Part shown: positions 45,878-55,212 of the stretch, one piece after another
How the letters are laid out: every line of letters starts with the position of its first letter
Numbering within the stretch: position 1 is the stretch's first letter
Source of the DNA: Neisseria sp. 83E34
GTDB lineage: Bacteria > Pseudomonadota > Gammaproteobacteria > Burkholderiales > Neisseriaceae
Direction: 5' to 3'
DNA: 64,000 bases
NCBI RefSeq assembly: GCF_001308015.1
Contig: NZ_LGYH01000010.1
Coordinates: 1 to 64,000 of the forward strand
Made by a program: the position numbers and the translations under genes
Notes under the pieces: model-generated
What the model was told of the DNA's origin: nothing
Seen by the model: only the letters and a program-made list of their open reading frames with translations
The model's database searches: none

Positions 45878-46477
45878 TCAATAACGAAAATGCGGCATTG
45901 AAGCAGCCACCCAAACAACCTGATACAGCAAAGATAACAGAAAACCGCTTTGCAACTGCCCCAAGCTGAATACATTACCGGGCTGTTTTTCTACTGTTAC
46001 ACGATGAAGATAAAACAACACCATCAGCAAAACTTGCATTCCAATCCAATATTCCGGTTCCAAAGCATACATTTGCAATAATGCAGGCAAAATATATGCC
46101 GACATACCGTGAGGATAATTAAGCCAAGCCAAGCTGCATAAACATAAAAAAGCCGCGTGCATCAAGATGCCGGTAACTGCAAACAAGCTGATAAACACAC
46201 CCGCATTCGCAATCCACAAACTTTTTCCCGGCACGCGGTGCCATTTATGAACAAAGAAAAACAAACTGGCAACAGCAATGTAAAATTGAGGCACATAAAA
46301 AGCGGTTATATGCGTGATTCCCACCAAACCAGGCAATACTTTTCCAAATAAGATGCTCAACCCCAGCCAGAGCAATACACTTGCCCAAAGCCATTGGAAC
46401 ATACCTTCTTTAAATGAAGCGTACAAAAACACCCCGATATAAACCAATAAGCACCACAAACCGAAATCACCCGGCAT
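45878..46477 (-). CDS. Multi-pass membrane protein of unknown function
   Basis: A 199-residue protein from the ATG at 46477, which has an excellent GAGGAAAAT ribosome site; a longer start at 46531 would overlap dapF. Six hydrophobic segments are seen (for example WCLLVYIGVFLYASF, WASVLLWLGLSILFGKVL, FYIAVASLFFFVH, LLSLLYQVVWVAASM). No known motif is seen. It lies 31 bases behind dapF and is probably in one transcript with it. Confidence 0.8.
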   Translation of the reverse strand: MPGDFGLWCLLVYIGVFLYASFKEGMFQWLWASVLLWLGLSILFGKVLPGLVGITHITAFYVPQFYIAVASLFFFVHKWHRVPGKSLWIANAGVFISLFAVTGILMHAAFLCLCSLAWLNYPHGMSAYILPALLQMYALEPEYWIGMQVLLMVLFYLHRVTVEKQPGNVFSLGQLQSGFLLSLLYQVVWVAASMPHFRY

Positions 46478-46508
46478 ATTTTCCTCGCACAGCCGAAAGC
46501 AGCATACA

Positions 46509-47357
46509 TCAATATTGCAGCTCACCCTCAAACACGGTTTCTGCAGGCCCCATCATCAAAACATCTTGTTCCGGCTCCCAAGTGATAAACAAATCGCCTC
46601 CGGGCAAACTTACTCGAACCGATTCCCCAGTAGCCAGCAAACCCAATCGGATACCCGCCACAACAGCAGCGCACGCTCCGGTGCCGCAAGCCCTTGTTTC
46701 GCCTGCACCACGCTCAAAAACCCTCAGCATGATGTGGGCTTTATCCACAACCTGCATAAAACCGATATTAACGCGACTGGGAAAGCACTCATGCGATTCA
46801 ATCTCGGCACCCCATTGCTGCACAGGCGCCGAAGCAACATCTTCAACAAGAATAACAGCATGCGGATTTCCTATGTTGACACAGCTTACCGGAACGGATT
46901 CCAAACCCACCATAATCCTATAGGTAAGTGTATTTTCCTCTTCCTGAATAGGCGGCAAAAAAGGAATCTCCTCAGGGGCAAAATGCGGTTTGCCCATATT
47001 TACCGTGACCAAACCGTTTTCCATCAATTTCGGCAAAATGATGCCGCGTGCCGTTTCCACTACAATTTCATGCTTATCGGTCAAACCTTTATCTGTCACA
47101 AAACGCACAAAACAACGCGCACCATTACCACACTGCTCTACTTCACTGCCGTCGGCATTAAAAATACGGTAGCGGAAATCCACTGTATCTGTATGCGGCT
47201 TTTCAACCAATAACAACTGATCAAACCCCACCCCCGTATGACGGTCTGCCCATTGTGTTAAAGGGGCTTGGAAAGGATCAAATTGCTGGCTGATACCGTC
47301 AACCACCATAAAATCATTACCTAAGCCATGCATTTTCGTAAATTTCAGTGTTTTCAT
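46509..47357 (-). CDS. dapF: Diaminopimelate epimerase
   Basis: A 282-residue enzyme that turns LL-DAP to meso-DAP for lysine and peptidoglycan. It starts [20 protein letters not shown] and has both catalytic cysteines, in [10 protein letters not shown] and [10 protein letters not shown]. The ATG at 47357 is preferred to the in-frame TTG at 47366 because the family starts at this point. Confidence 0.96.
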   Translation of the reverse strand: MKTLKFTKMHGLGNDFMVVDGISQQFDPFQAPLTQWADRHTGVGFDQLLLVEKPHTDTVDFRYRIFNADGSEVEQCGNGARCFVRFVTDKGLTDKHEIVVETARGIILPKLMENGLVTVNMGKPHFAPEEIPFLPPIQEEENTLTYRIMVGLESVPVSCVNIGNPHAVILVEDVASAPVQQWGAEIESHECFPSRVNIGFMQVVDKAHIMLRVFERGAGETRACGTGACAAVVAGIRLGLLATGESVRVSLPGGDLFITWEPEQDVLMMGPAETVFEGELQY

Positions 47358-48147
47358 AAACAACAACTTTCTTCAAACCAACGGCAGCACACAAACAGCT
47401 GCTTAAACTAGCTTTATAACATAAGCCCAAACCTTCTTCTATAATCTAACTTAATAATTCTGCAATGTTGTTCAACTTCATTCGAAAAGTATGATTTTTT
47501 TAAACTACTAAAAACAGAAATGGAATCAATTTCAGGTGATAGGCAAAATTTACTTCATCCATTGCTTCACCACCATACGATGCGCGTCTCAAATCTTTTA
47601 TCAGACCAAACCCCCAATATGCATTTAAAATATTACAATAGATTTCTTGCAAACCCATCCATTCACCGACTCAATCAAACAGGCCTCTGGTCTAATACCG
47701 AACACCCACACAATCAAATTGTTGCATAAAAAATACAGATTAATCGGTTATTATTTAAAATAATCGGTATTTATTTAAATAAATTTTCTACTCAAAATAT
47801 ACAAAAAATGTCATCCCGCCTTCCAAATATCATTCTCAAAATAAACATAACAATATGTTTTATAAAAACTAATTCATATAAAATCATCTAATGACAAACT
47901 AAATCGACGTAATTTGTCACCTACTGACCATTAGTGGCAAGAATTATCCCCATACCAAATACATACTTCTTTATCAAATACCGTTTATCAATTTTTTTTT
48001 GACAAATCCTCTATTGATATTTCTTCTTAAAACAGACAAAATACACCCAACAAAACACAAAACAAACCGGCAAAATCACTTTGCCAACGTTATAAAAACT
48101 ACATTCAATAACATTACGAATAACATTACAAACTCAAGGAAAACGTC
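47358..48147. other. Long AT-rich region without a clear gene
   Basis: 790 bases with no convincing gene; an open frame of 69 codons at 47520 shows no protein-like features. A tandem pair of 20-base units (TAATCGGTTATTATTTAAAA type) lies at 47741-47780, and an inverted repeat TGACAAA / TTTGTCA at 47892-47919. The DNA is richer in A and T than its surroundings by eye. It may hold regulatory sites for the small gene at 48148. Confidence 0.45.
47741..47780. repeat. 20-base tandem duplication
   Basis: TAATCGGTTATTATTTAAAA and TAATCGGTATTTATTTAAAT stand side by side, with 17 of 20 positions alike. Confidence 0.7.
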
Positions 48148-48336
48148 ATGAAAAAGTATGTTGAAGCTTATCTGCCTTTAATTATCGGATTATTGCTGCA
48201 AATTGCTGTACTAGCGCTTATTCTGATGGGAGATCCTCAAACACTGGCCACACATAGCAACCCAATCAACTCTTCAACAGCCGAAGTGTTAAGCCAAACC
48301 TTACAAAGTGCTTCTACTTTTGGCATGAATAAATAA
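48148..48336 (+). CDS. Small membrane protein of unknown function
   Basis: A 62-residue protein with one strong membrane segment (YLPLIIGLLLQIAVLALILMG) and a polar tail. It has a good Shine-Dalgarno (AAGGAAAA) and ends in a strong rho-independent terminator, so it looks like a real single-gene unit. I do not recognise a family. Confidence 0.7.
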   Translation: MKKYVEAYLPLIIGLLLQIAVLALILMGDPQTLATHSNPINSSTAEVLSQTLQSASTFGMNK

Positions 48337-48360
48337 ATTTCTCCATGTAAACAAAACACA

Positions 48361-48404
48361 ACGGTCAATATTCATTCCAAATATTGACCGTTTAATTTTT
48401 TTTT
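48361..48404 (+). terminator. Rho-independent terminator
   Basis: CGGTCAATATT (48362-48372) pairs with AATATTGACCG (48380-48390), followed by TTTAATTTTTTTTT. Confidence 0.9.
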
Positions 48405-48482
48405 AGCCGACCGGAACTTTACCCATTTAAAATATATCTGCAATTAATAACAATTTCTTCAATCTATAAGAGAGACATTCAT

Positions 48483-48794
48483 ATGCAAAAAATCCTTTTC
48501 TCATTGCTTGCAAGCTCCATGCTGCTTGGAACTGCACAAGCAGCGGTTAGTGATGTTAAGTTCTATGAAAAAGCCAGTCAGGCCAAAGCACCGATTAAAG
48601 GCAAACTCGCACTTCGTTTAACCATCAAGCCTGACGGGTATACTGAAAACATTAAAGTTGCGCGCAGCAGCGGTTCTAAACAAATTGATCAAGCCGCGGT
48701 AGAATGGATGTCGCGCCAACAGCTACGCCCTGTATCCCAAAACGGCGAAGCCCGCGTATTTAGTACCATCAAAGAGATTAAATACGGTTATTAA
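48483..48794 (+). CDS. Stand-alone TonB C-terminal domain protein (periplasmic)
   Basis: A 103-residue protein with a signal peptide (LLASSMLLGTAQA) and then a short TonB-like C-terminal fold: GKLALRLTIKPDGYTENIKVARSSGSKQIDQAAVEWMSRQQLRP (seen in parts: LRLTIKPDG, IDQAAVEWM). The membrane anchor and Pro-rich spacer of real TonB are absent. It might bind TonB boxes or act in the periplasm without energy transfer; this is inference. It has GAGAGA upstream and ends in a terminator. Confidence 0.78.
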   Translation: MQKILFSLLASSMLLGTAQAAVSDVKFYEKASQAKAPIKGKLALRLTIKPDGYTENIKVARSSGSKQIDQAAVEWMSRQQLRPVSQNGEARVFSTIKEIKYGY

Positions 48795-48809
48795 GGTTTT
48801 ACCCGACTC

Positions 48810-48850
48810 AATCCGGCGAAGCAGCTTAGTCCTGTTGTGCCGGATTTTTT
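48810..48850 (+). terminator. Rho-independent terminator
   Basis: AATCCGGC (48810-48817) pairs with GCCGGATT (48839-48846), followed by T run. Confidence 0.78.
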
Positions 48851-49068
48851 ACATAATTAAGCCACACCTGACACAAAATCCTGTTATAGATAAATAACTG
48901 AATACCATCACAACACAAAAGCGGGGTTTTCCCGGCTTTATCATTCATAACAGCAAGCAAACAATAGCTATCGAAAATAAACAAGGTCTGCTACCCTATT
49001 TAAATTACCATTTTTAAAAATTCAACTATATACTTTCAATTAAATCATCAGATTAAAAGAGATAAACA

Positions 49069-49545
49069 ATGAAAGCATACATTCCATTTCTTCTACTCCC
49101 TCTGTTGGCCGCATGTAGCTCCGGACCTTCCGGCATGTCTGTCAACCTCGGTATCGGCAGCCGTATCGGCTCACATGTAGGCTTAGGAACATCGGTTAAC
49201 ATACCGGTGGATATTTCCGGTAAAAAATCTGATTCGGGCATCAACGTTATTGAAAAGCAAATCGTTACGCACTTCGATACGCAAGGCAACGCCAGCGATG
49301 CGGCCGTGAAAGGTGGTTTCTACCGCCAACTCATCAGCAAACGCAGCAACAATGAATATATCGTACAAGATTTTTATGAAGATAACGGCAGAAAGCGCAC
49401 TGACCCGATGGTGTTAACCCGTAAGCAATTAATGGACTTCAATGCCCATCCCCTAGACGGTACACTAACCGTTTATGCTTATAACGGCAATATCATGCGT
49501 CAGCAGACTTATCAAAACGGCAGGCTAACCAGTGCAAAATATTAA
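49069..49545 (+). CDS. Lipoprotein of unknown function
   Basis: A 158-residue protein with lipobox LLAACSS (FLLLPLLAAC). The mature part begins SSGPSGMSVNLGIGSRIGSHVGLGTSVNIPVDI, Gly- and Ser-rich with beta pattern, then a mixed charged domain. It has a good Shine-Dalgarno (AAGAGATAAACA). A short outer membrane lipoprotein is likely; I do not recall a function. Confidence 0.78.
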   Translation: MKAYIPFLLLPLLAACSSGPSGMSVNLGIGSRIGSHVGLGTSVNIPVDISGKKSDSGINVIEKQIVTHFDTQGNASDAAVKGGFYRQLISKRSNNEYIVQDFYEDNGRKRTDPMVLTRKQLMDFNAHPLDGTLTVYAYNGNIMRQQTYQNGRLTSAKY

Positions 49546-49552
49546 CGATGAT

Positions 49553-49585
49553 CAATGCCTGTCTGAACATTCAGACAGGCATTAA
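49553..49585. terminator. Paired-DUS terminator
   Basis: DUS 49556-49567 and inverse 49570-49581 with almost no loop, just after the lipoprotein stop. Confidence 0.83.
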
Positions 49586-49693
49586 TTCAATTAACTTAGC
49601 TCTCTTTAGATAACAATGGAGATGAAATTTTTATACTATAGCAAAGTAAACTTAACAACAGTACACTTGTCATTAAGTATTTCCCAGCAACAT

Positions 49694-49734
49694 CATAATG
49701 CCTGTCTGAAACCATCTTTCAGACAGGCATTGTT
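49694..49734 (-). terminator. Paired-DUS terminator behind ansA
   Basis: DUS 49699-49710 and inverse 49718-49729, six bases behind the ansA stop on the minus strand. Confidence 0.83.
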
Positions 49735-49739
49735 TGATC

Positions 49740-50723
49740 TCAAATTAAATGCAAATGATGCAATTGCTCTTCCAGCCAGGTAACATCAGCCTGACTGCTC
49801 ACAGCTAATGTTAACAACGCAACTGCTGTTTCCAGATTACATTTTCCACCACTCACAGCCCCTGCCTCACACAATGCACTGCCTTGGGCATATACCGCTG
49901 CTACACAACCTTGCAGTACTTGGCTGATATTTAAAAGCAATTTACCTTGCTCCGTAAAAGCACGCACTGCTTCAATCAATGCCGAGCTATCCGGCGCATT
50001 TCCATGCCCGTAAGTTTGCAGTATCACCGCATCAGCAGTATTGTGAACAATATTGTGTGCAATAGTATCGGCCATCATCCCCGGAATCAATGTATAGCAT
50101 TCAATATTGGCTTCCGGATTAATTTCTTGCACGGCAAACGGTTCTACCGTTTTTTCAGACAGGCATACTTTGTCCCAACCACCTTCTTCACTCCACATAC
50201 CCGATGCACCAAAATGCGCATTATCAAATGCCGCAGCAAATTCGGTGCTGATTTTACTGCAGCCTACCGCAGGAAACAGCTTGCCATTAAATGCGATTAC
50301 CACATCTTTCAAATCCGGCCGCTCCAGCGCAGCTACCGCTGTAGCTAAATTCAGCGGCGCGTCACTGTTTTCACTGTTGTAAGGCCATTGCGCCCCAGTG
50401 AGCACAACGGGCTTGTTCAAGCCCTTTAACGACAGTGCAAATATATTGGCGGTATAAGCCAGCGTATCCGTGCCATGTAGCACCAACACCCCATCATATT
50501 GAGGAATCTTGTCTTTCAGAATAGCCAGCCAATTTTGCCAGTCGAGCAACGTAACGGCAGAAGAATCAATCAGCGGGTTGCAAACGTGCCAGTCAAAATC
50601 GCAACGTGCGGCAAACGGGGCAAGCGCTTTGCCAACCAAGGCCGTATCGGGAGCCAATCCTTTACTGCCGGCACTCATACCTATAGTGCCCCCGGTATAA
50701 AGAACAAAGATATGTTTTTTCAT
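49740..50723 (-). CDS. ansA: L-asparaginase (type I, cytosolic)
   Basis: A 327-residue asparaginase splitting asparagine to aspartate and ammonia. The two threonine motifs are present: YTGGTIGM near the start and VLHGTDTLAYTA at about residue 85. No signal peptide, so type I cytosolic. A DUS (inverse, 50154-50165) is written into the coding sequence, encoding CLSEK. It follows speB with a 32-base gap that holds another DUS; the two may be one operon (speB-ansA). Confidence 0.93.
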   Translation of the reverse strand: MKKHIFVLYTGGTIGMSAGSKGLAPDTALVGKALAPFAARCDFDWHVCNPLIDSSAVTLLDWQNWLAILKDKIPQYDGVLVLHGTDTLAYTANIFALSLKGLNKPVVLTGAQWPYNSENSDAPLNLATAVAALERPDLKDVVIAFNGKLFPAVGCSKISTEFAAAFDNAHFGASGMWSEEGGWDKVCLSEKTVEPFAVQEINPEANIECYTLIPGMMADTIAHNIVHNTADAVILQTYGHGNAPDSSALIEAVRAFTEQGKLLLNISQVLQGCVAAVYAQGSALCEAGAVSGGKCNLETAVALLTLAVSSQADVTWLEEQLHHLHLI

Positions 50724-50743
50724 TAAACAACAGCCACAACTTT

Positions 50744-50755
50744 TTCAGACAGGCA
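50744..50755 (-). repeat. DNA uptake sequence between speB and ansA
   Basis: Exact TTCAGACAGGCA, ending one base before the speB stop. Confidence 0.9.
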
Positions 50756-51724
50756 TTACCATTTGCCCGCAACTTTTTTATTGCGCATCAGGCAGAGCAT
50801 ATCGGCTGCCACATGCGCGGCAGCAATCGCAGTAATTTCAGCACTGTCATAAGACGGCGCCACTTCCACCACATCCATACCTACAATATTCAAATCACCG
50901 AGTTTGCGGACAATACCCAAAGCCGTATGCGAATTCAATCCGCCGGGCACCGGCGTTCCGGTACCCGGAGCAAAGGCCGGATCAAGGCAATCAATGTCGA
51001 AAGTAATATAAACAGGATTATTGCCGATGATTTCATAAATCCGCTGTACGGTAGCATCTACACCGTTTTCATTTACCCACGGCGCAAACAGCATATTCAT
51101 GCCCATAAAATCGCTGTTCCAAGTGCGGATACCGACTTGAGCCGAAGTTTTCGGATCAATCAACCCGTTTTTAACGGCTTTGTAAAACATAGTGCCGTGA
51201 TTTAACGACTCTTCCGCATCATCAGGCCAAGTATCGCAATGCGCATCAAAATGCAACAAGCTCAGAGGCTTACCGTATTTTTCTGCATGTGCTTGCAGCA
51301 GAGGATAAGTAATGTAATGGTCCCCGCCAAACGTAAGCATTTTTGCATTGGAGTTTTGGATAATATCGCGCGCATGTTGAACAATAGTTTCCCGAATTGT
51401 CCAAGGCTGATGCGCATCGAACCAACAATCGCCGTAGTCAATCACCGCCAAATCATCAAACGGGTCAAATCCCCATGGGAAAAGGTTTAGTTCTGCCAGT
51501 TGCACGCTGGCTGCACGAATTGCCGCCGGCCCCAAACGCGCGCCCGGGCGGAAAGTGGTGGCTAAATCCAAAGGTACGCCCGATACAACCACATCAACGC
51601 CTTCCAGATTGCGCGTATAGTTGCGGCGCATAAACGATAATGCGCCGGCATAAGTATTTTCAATAGTTGAGCCTATCAGCCCTTCGCGGCGGAATGCGCC
51701 ATCGCCATAGATTTTTTCGGTCAT
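50756..51724 (-). CDS. speB: Agmatinase-type ureohydrolase
   Basis: A 322-residue enzyme of the arginase/agmatinase family. The Mn-binding motifs are all present: FGGDHYITYP, HFDAHCDTW and TFDIDCLDPAFAPGTGTPVPGG. Agmatinase makes putrescine from agmatine; other ureohydrolases share the fold, so the substrate is probable but not certain. The chain is typical in length. Confidence 0.88.
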   Translation of the reverse strand: MTEKIYGDGAFRREGLIGSTIENTYAGALSFMRRNYTRNLEGVDVVVSGVPLDLATTFRPGARLGPAAIRAASVQLAELNLFPWGFDPFDDLAVIDYGDCWFDAHQPWTIRETIVQHARDIIQNSNAKMLTFGGDHYITYPLLQAHAEKYGKPLSLLHFDAHCDTWPDDAEESLNHGTMFYKAVKNGLIDPKTSAQVGIRTWNSDFMGMNMLFAPWVNENGVDATVQRIYEIIGNNPVYITFDIDCLDPAFAPGTGTPVPGGLNSHTALGIVRKLGDLNIVGMDVVEVAPSYDSAEITAIAAAHVAADMLCLMRNKKVAGKW

Positions 51725-51846
51725 AGTGTATAGAGCCTTTGAAATTTCTCGAATCGACTAATGTTGTAGCAGCGTTCAACCGCTCAAAAACAATACGGCG
51801 GTAAGCCGTTTTTTGTGATGGTAACGTATAAACTATACGCGAACCA

Positions 51847-51884
51847 CGCCTGTCTGAAATAGAAATAAGGCTTTCAGACAGGCA
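51847..51884. repeat. Inverted DUS pair
   Basis: A DUS variant (CGCCTGTCTGAA, 51847-51858) and an exact inverse (51873-51884), between speB and dedA. Confidence 0.75.
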
Positions 51885-51904
51885 TCTGAAAACCTTATGC
51901 GGGT

Positions 51905-52612
51905 TTATACTTCTTTTTGGGTTTGCTTTTGCGCTCTTTCCGCTTTTTTCACCGCCCTTAATGCCTGTCGTTGTTGGCGCAGTTCTCTCAGTTTCCGATG
52001 ATAAAAACGTATGCGCTGGCGCTTTCTCCACCAGAAATAGCCTAACACTACCGCGCCGATGCCGATTAAGATAAACAAACCGTATTGAAACTGGTGAACC
52101 TTATTCATCAACCAATCGCGGTTGGATGCGCCATAGTCTCCCAAATACACCCAAACCGGCACGGAAATCAAAGCGGCAAAACCATCCATCAACAGGAAAC
52201 GTGTAAACGAAACTTTTCCGCTGATACCGGCTGTAATGAAAATCGGCGTACGCAAGCCTGGTAAAAAACGTGCCACAAACAATACCCAGTTGCCATACTT
52301 ATCAAACTTTTCCTGCACTTGCGCATAACGCTTGGGCGTCATCACACGCGCTACTGGTTTGAATCTTAATATTTTATCGCCGTAGGTTTTTCCGGCCATA
52401 AACATCATGCCGTCACCGACCAGTACGCCAAGCATACCGACCAAAAACATAATGTGCACATCCGCGTATCCCAAACCGGCGATAATGCCCCCTGTTACCA
52501 AGGTAATATCTTCCGGAATCGGCACGCCGAAGCCACACGCAACCAATACTAAAAAAACGGCAGCGTAACCGTATTGTGTAAAAAATGACTCCAAGAGGGC
52601 GAGAGAAATCAT
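51905..52612 (-). CDS. DedA family membrane protein
   Basis: A 235-residue DedA/VTT-domain protein. It has the family signatures GVPIPEDITLVTGGIIAGLG, ARFLPGLRTPIFITAGISG and the C-terminal membrane segments, then a basic tail (RKRQRIRFYHRKLRELRQQRQ). DedA proteins are linked to lipid flipping or envelope stress; which applies here is unknown. The position behind glmM on the same strand suggests possible co-transcription. Confidence 0.88.
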   Translation of the reverse strand: MISLALLESFFTQYGYAAVFLVLVACGFGVPIPEDITLVTGGIIAGLGYADVHIMFLVGMLGVLVGDGMMFMAGKTYGDKILRFKPVARVMTPKRYAQVQEKFDKYGNWVLFVARFLPGLRTPIFITAGISGKVSFTRFLLMDGFAALISVPVWVYLGDYGASNRDWLMNKVHQFQYGLFILIGIGAVVLGYFWWRKRQRIRFYHRKLRELRQQRQALRAVKKAERAQKQTQKEV

Positions 52613-52727
52613 AAGCCCTGCTTCCTTTTTCGTGTGTATATGGTTAGTTTCGAAGCACTTGAAATGGCATTCAAGCCCCGCCTGCCATTCTAACAGACGG
52701 GGGCTTGTTTTTCTGCTTGTGTTGCGA

Positions 52728-54077
52728 TTATTTTCTTGCTTTTACAGGCGGATTTTGAATGGCTGCGGCAATTCGCTCGGCTCCAGATTGCGCCCAATCA
52801 GATTGCTTGGCTTCCACCATCACACGCACCACCGGCTCGGTGCCGGAAGCGCGCAATACTACGCGGCCTTTGCCTTCCAGCTCTTTTTCCACCTCTGCCA
52901 GCGCAGCGGCAGACGCGCTTTGCCAATCCTGCCCTTTTTCAATGCGCACATTAATCATGGTTTGCGGATACGGGCGCCAGTCTAAAGCCGTTGCCAAATC
53001 CTGATTCAGGGTTTGGATAGCCGCCAATACTTGCAATGCTGAAATGATGCCGTCACCGGTATTGTGTTTATCCATGCAAAGAATATGACCCGAAGCCTCG
53101 CCGCCAATCAGCCAACCGCGCTGGTGCAATTGCTCCAAAACATAGCGGTCACCTACTTTGGCGCGGGCAAAGGCAACGCCTTTTTCTTTCAAGGCCAATT
53201 CCATTGCCATGTTCGTCATCACGGTGCCGACCACTCCGCCGATTTTCACGCCCTCTTTCGCGCATGCTTTGGCAATCACATAAATCAAGCTGTCGCCATC
53301 ATAAACTTTGCCGTTTTTATCGACCATCATCAGGCGGTCGCCGTCGCCGTCCAGTGCAATGCCGTAATCCGCATCGTTTTGCAACACGGCCGCTTGTAAA
53401 GCTTTAGTATGGGTAGCACCACATTTTTCATTGATGTTGTAGCCGTTCGGTTCATCACCGATGGTCACCACTTTTGCGCCCAGCTCATGAAACACTTTCG
53501 GCGCAACATGGTAGCCCGCACCATTTGCGGTATCAACCACTAGCTTCAGGCCACGTAAGTCCAAATGGTTGGGAAAAGTGGATTTACAAAATTCGATATA
53601 CCGGTCATCCGCACCATTAATACGGCGGGCGCGACCTAAACGGTCGGAAGGCATAGTCACCATTTCTTGATCAAGCTTCGCTTCGATTTCCAGCTCAATC
53701 TCATCGCTCAGTTTTACACCGCCTTCCGCAAAAAATTTGATGCCGTTGTCAGAATACACGTTATGCGATGCGGAAATCATCACACCTGCCGACAAACGCA
53801 GTGCGCGGGTTAAATAAGCAATACCGGGTGTAGGCAGCGGGCCTGTCTGAATCACGTTTACACCGGCTGCAGTGAAACCGGCTACCAAGGCAGCTTCCAA
53901 CATATAGCCGGAAATACGGGTGTCTTTACCGATGATCACAGTAGGTTTGTGCTCACTGTCATGATGCACCAAAACCTGACCGGCAGCATAACCGAGCTTC
54001 AAAACGAATTCAGGGGTAATCGGAAACTGACCTACTTCACCGCGCACACCATCGGTGCCGAAATATTTTTTAGCCAT
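52728..54077 (-). CDS. glmM: Phosphoglucosamine mutase
   Basis: A 449-residue enzyme that turns glucosamine-6-P to glucosamine-1-P for peptidoglycan and lipid A. It has the start [17 protein letters not shown], the phosphoserine loop [18 protein letters not shown], the Mg loop [13 protein letters not shown], and the C-terminal [12 protein letters not shown]. The ATG at 54077 is preferred over the upstream GTG at 54089. Part of the rlmE-ftsH-folP-glmM block. Confidence 0.96.
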   Translation of the reverse strand: MAKKYFGTDGVRGEVGQFPITPEFVLKLGYAAGQVLVHHDSEHKPTVIIGKDTRISGYMLEAALVAGFTAAGVNVIQTGPLPTPGIAYLTRALRLSAGVMISASHNVYSDNGIKFFAEGGVKLSDEIELEIEAKLDQEMVTMPSDRLGRARRINGADDRYIEFCKSTFPNHLDLRGLKLVVDTANGAGYHVAPKVFHELGAKVVTIGDEPNGYNINEKCGATHTKALQAAVLQNDADYGIALDGDGDRLMMVDKNGKVYDGDSLIYVIAKACAKEGVKIGGVVGTVMTNMAMELALKEKGVAFARAKVGDRYVLEQLHQRGWLIGGEASGHILCMDKHNTGDGIISALQVLAAIQTLNQDLATALDWRPYPQTMINVRIEKGQDWQSASAAALAEVEKELEGKGRVVLRASGTEPVVRVMVEAKQSDWAQSGAERIAAAIQNPPVKARK

Positions 54078-54161
54078 CTTAAAAGACACTCCAAATTTAA
54101 TATAAGTTTATTTTGTTACAGCCTTCCGGCTGCTTTTAAATTTAAGATTATGATTATCTTA

Positions 54162-54195
54162 CACATGCCTGTCTGAATCTTTTCAGACAGGCTTA
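54162..54195. terminator. Inverted DUS pair between folP and glmM
   Basis: DUS 54166-54177 and a near-exact inverse (54182-54193, last base differs). Confidence 0.75.
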
Positions 54196-54209
54196 CAGGC
54201 AGATATTGC

Positions 54210-55085
54210 TTACAAACGGTTGCCTGCTTTATCCACCTGAAAGACACCCAGCTCACGCCATACGTTCAAGGCATCTACCGTTGCTTTGACATCGTGGACC
54301 CGAACAATCTGTGCACCCCTCGCCACTGCTGCCAATGCAGCCGCCACGCTGCCGTACACACGCTCTTTCGGCGCCTGTTCGCCGGTTAAATCACCTATCA
54401 TACGTTTGCGCGACACACCGATTAATAATGGTAACGCCGTTGCTTCCGCCAATTCATCCAAATGCTGCATCAACAATAGATTATGTTTCAGTGTTTTACC
54501 AAATCCAAAACCGGGATCAAGCACAATTCTTCTCTCATCAATACCGGCCCCAGTGCACACAGCAACCCGTGCTTTCAGATAATCTGCCACTTCGCCGACC
54601 ACATCCTGATAGTGCGGGTTATCCTGCATGTTCTCCGGCATGCCCTGCATATGCATCAAGCAAATACCTGTTTGAGAATATTGCACCAACGTAGCCACTG
54701 CACCTTCATCTTCAAGGGCTTGCACATCATTGATTATATCTGCATAGCCTGCTGCCAGCGCTTTTTGCATAATTTCAGCACGACGCGTATCCAAGCTGAT
54801 CGGCACATTCCAAGTCGCCAACTTTTCCAAAACGGGCGCCACCCGCAACCATTCCTCTTCAGGCGAAATATAAGCCGAACCCGGGCGCGTGGACTCGCCG
54901 CCTACATCTAAAATATGCGCGCCTTTCGTTAAAAGCTTTTCGGCATGCCTCAGTGCTTCATCCACACTTTTCGAATAATTGCCACCGTCGGAAAAAGAAT
55001 CAGGAGTCAGATTAATGATGCCCATTACTTTCGGCTTGGACAAGTCTATCTGAAAACGACCCGCCTGCCAGATATAATCTCTCAT
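54210..55085 (-). CDS. folP: Dihydropteroate synthase
   Basis: A 291-residue folate pathway enzyme joining p-aminobenzoate to dihydropterin pyrophosphate; the target of sulfonamides. It has [28 protein letters not shown], and [13 protein letters not shown]. The pABA substrate is made by the pabBC product in this window. Placed between ftsH and glmM, as in many gamma- and betaproteobacteria. Confidence 0.96.
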   Translation of the reverse strand: MRDYIWQAGRFQIDLSKPKVMGIINLTPDSFSDGGNYSKSVDEALRHAEKLLTKGAHILDVGGESTRPGSAYISPEEEWLRVAPVLEKLATWNVPISLDTRRAEIMQKALAAGYADIINDVQALEDEGAVATLVQYSQTGICLMHMQGMPENMQDNPHYQDVVGEVADYLKARVAVCTGAGIDERRIVLDPGFGFGKTLKHNLLLMQHLDELAEATALPLLIGVSRKRMIGDLTGEQAPKERVYGSVAAALAAVARGAQIVRVHDVKATVDALNVWRELGVFQVDKAGNRL

Positions 55086-55157
55086 GGTTGTTAAACCGAT
55101 TTAAAAAAAGATGGAATTATATCCGATATACTGCCGCGTAATAATTAAAACAAATAA

Positions 55158-55194
55158 AACATATGCCTGTCTGAAATATTCAGACAGGCATATA
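55158..55194. terminator. Paired-DUS terminator between ftsH and folP
   Basis: DUS 55164-55175 and inverse 55179-55190 with a 3-base loop and CATATGCC / GGCATATA extension. Confidence 0.83.
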
Positions 55195-55212
55195 TTGTAT
55201 AACCGATCCACC

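Noticed and set aside
47520-47729. 69-codon open frame in the AT-rich gap
   Set aside because: No Shine-Dalgarno, no hydrophobic or family pattern, and composition like the surrounding non-coding DNA.
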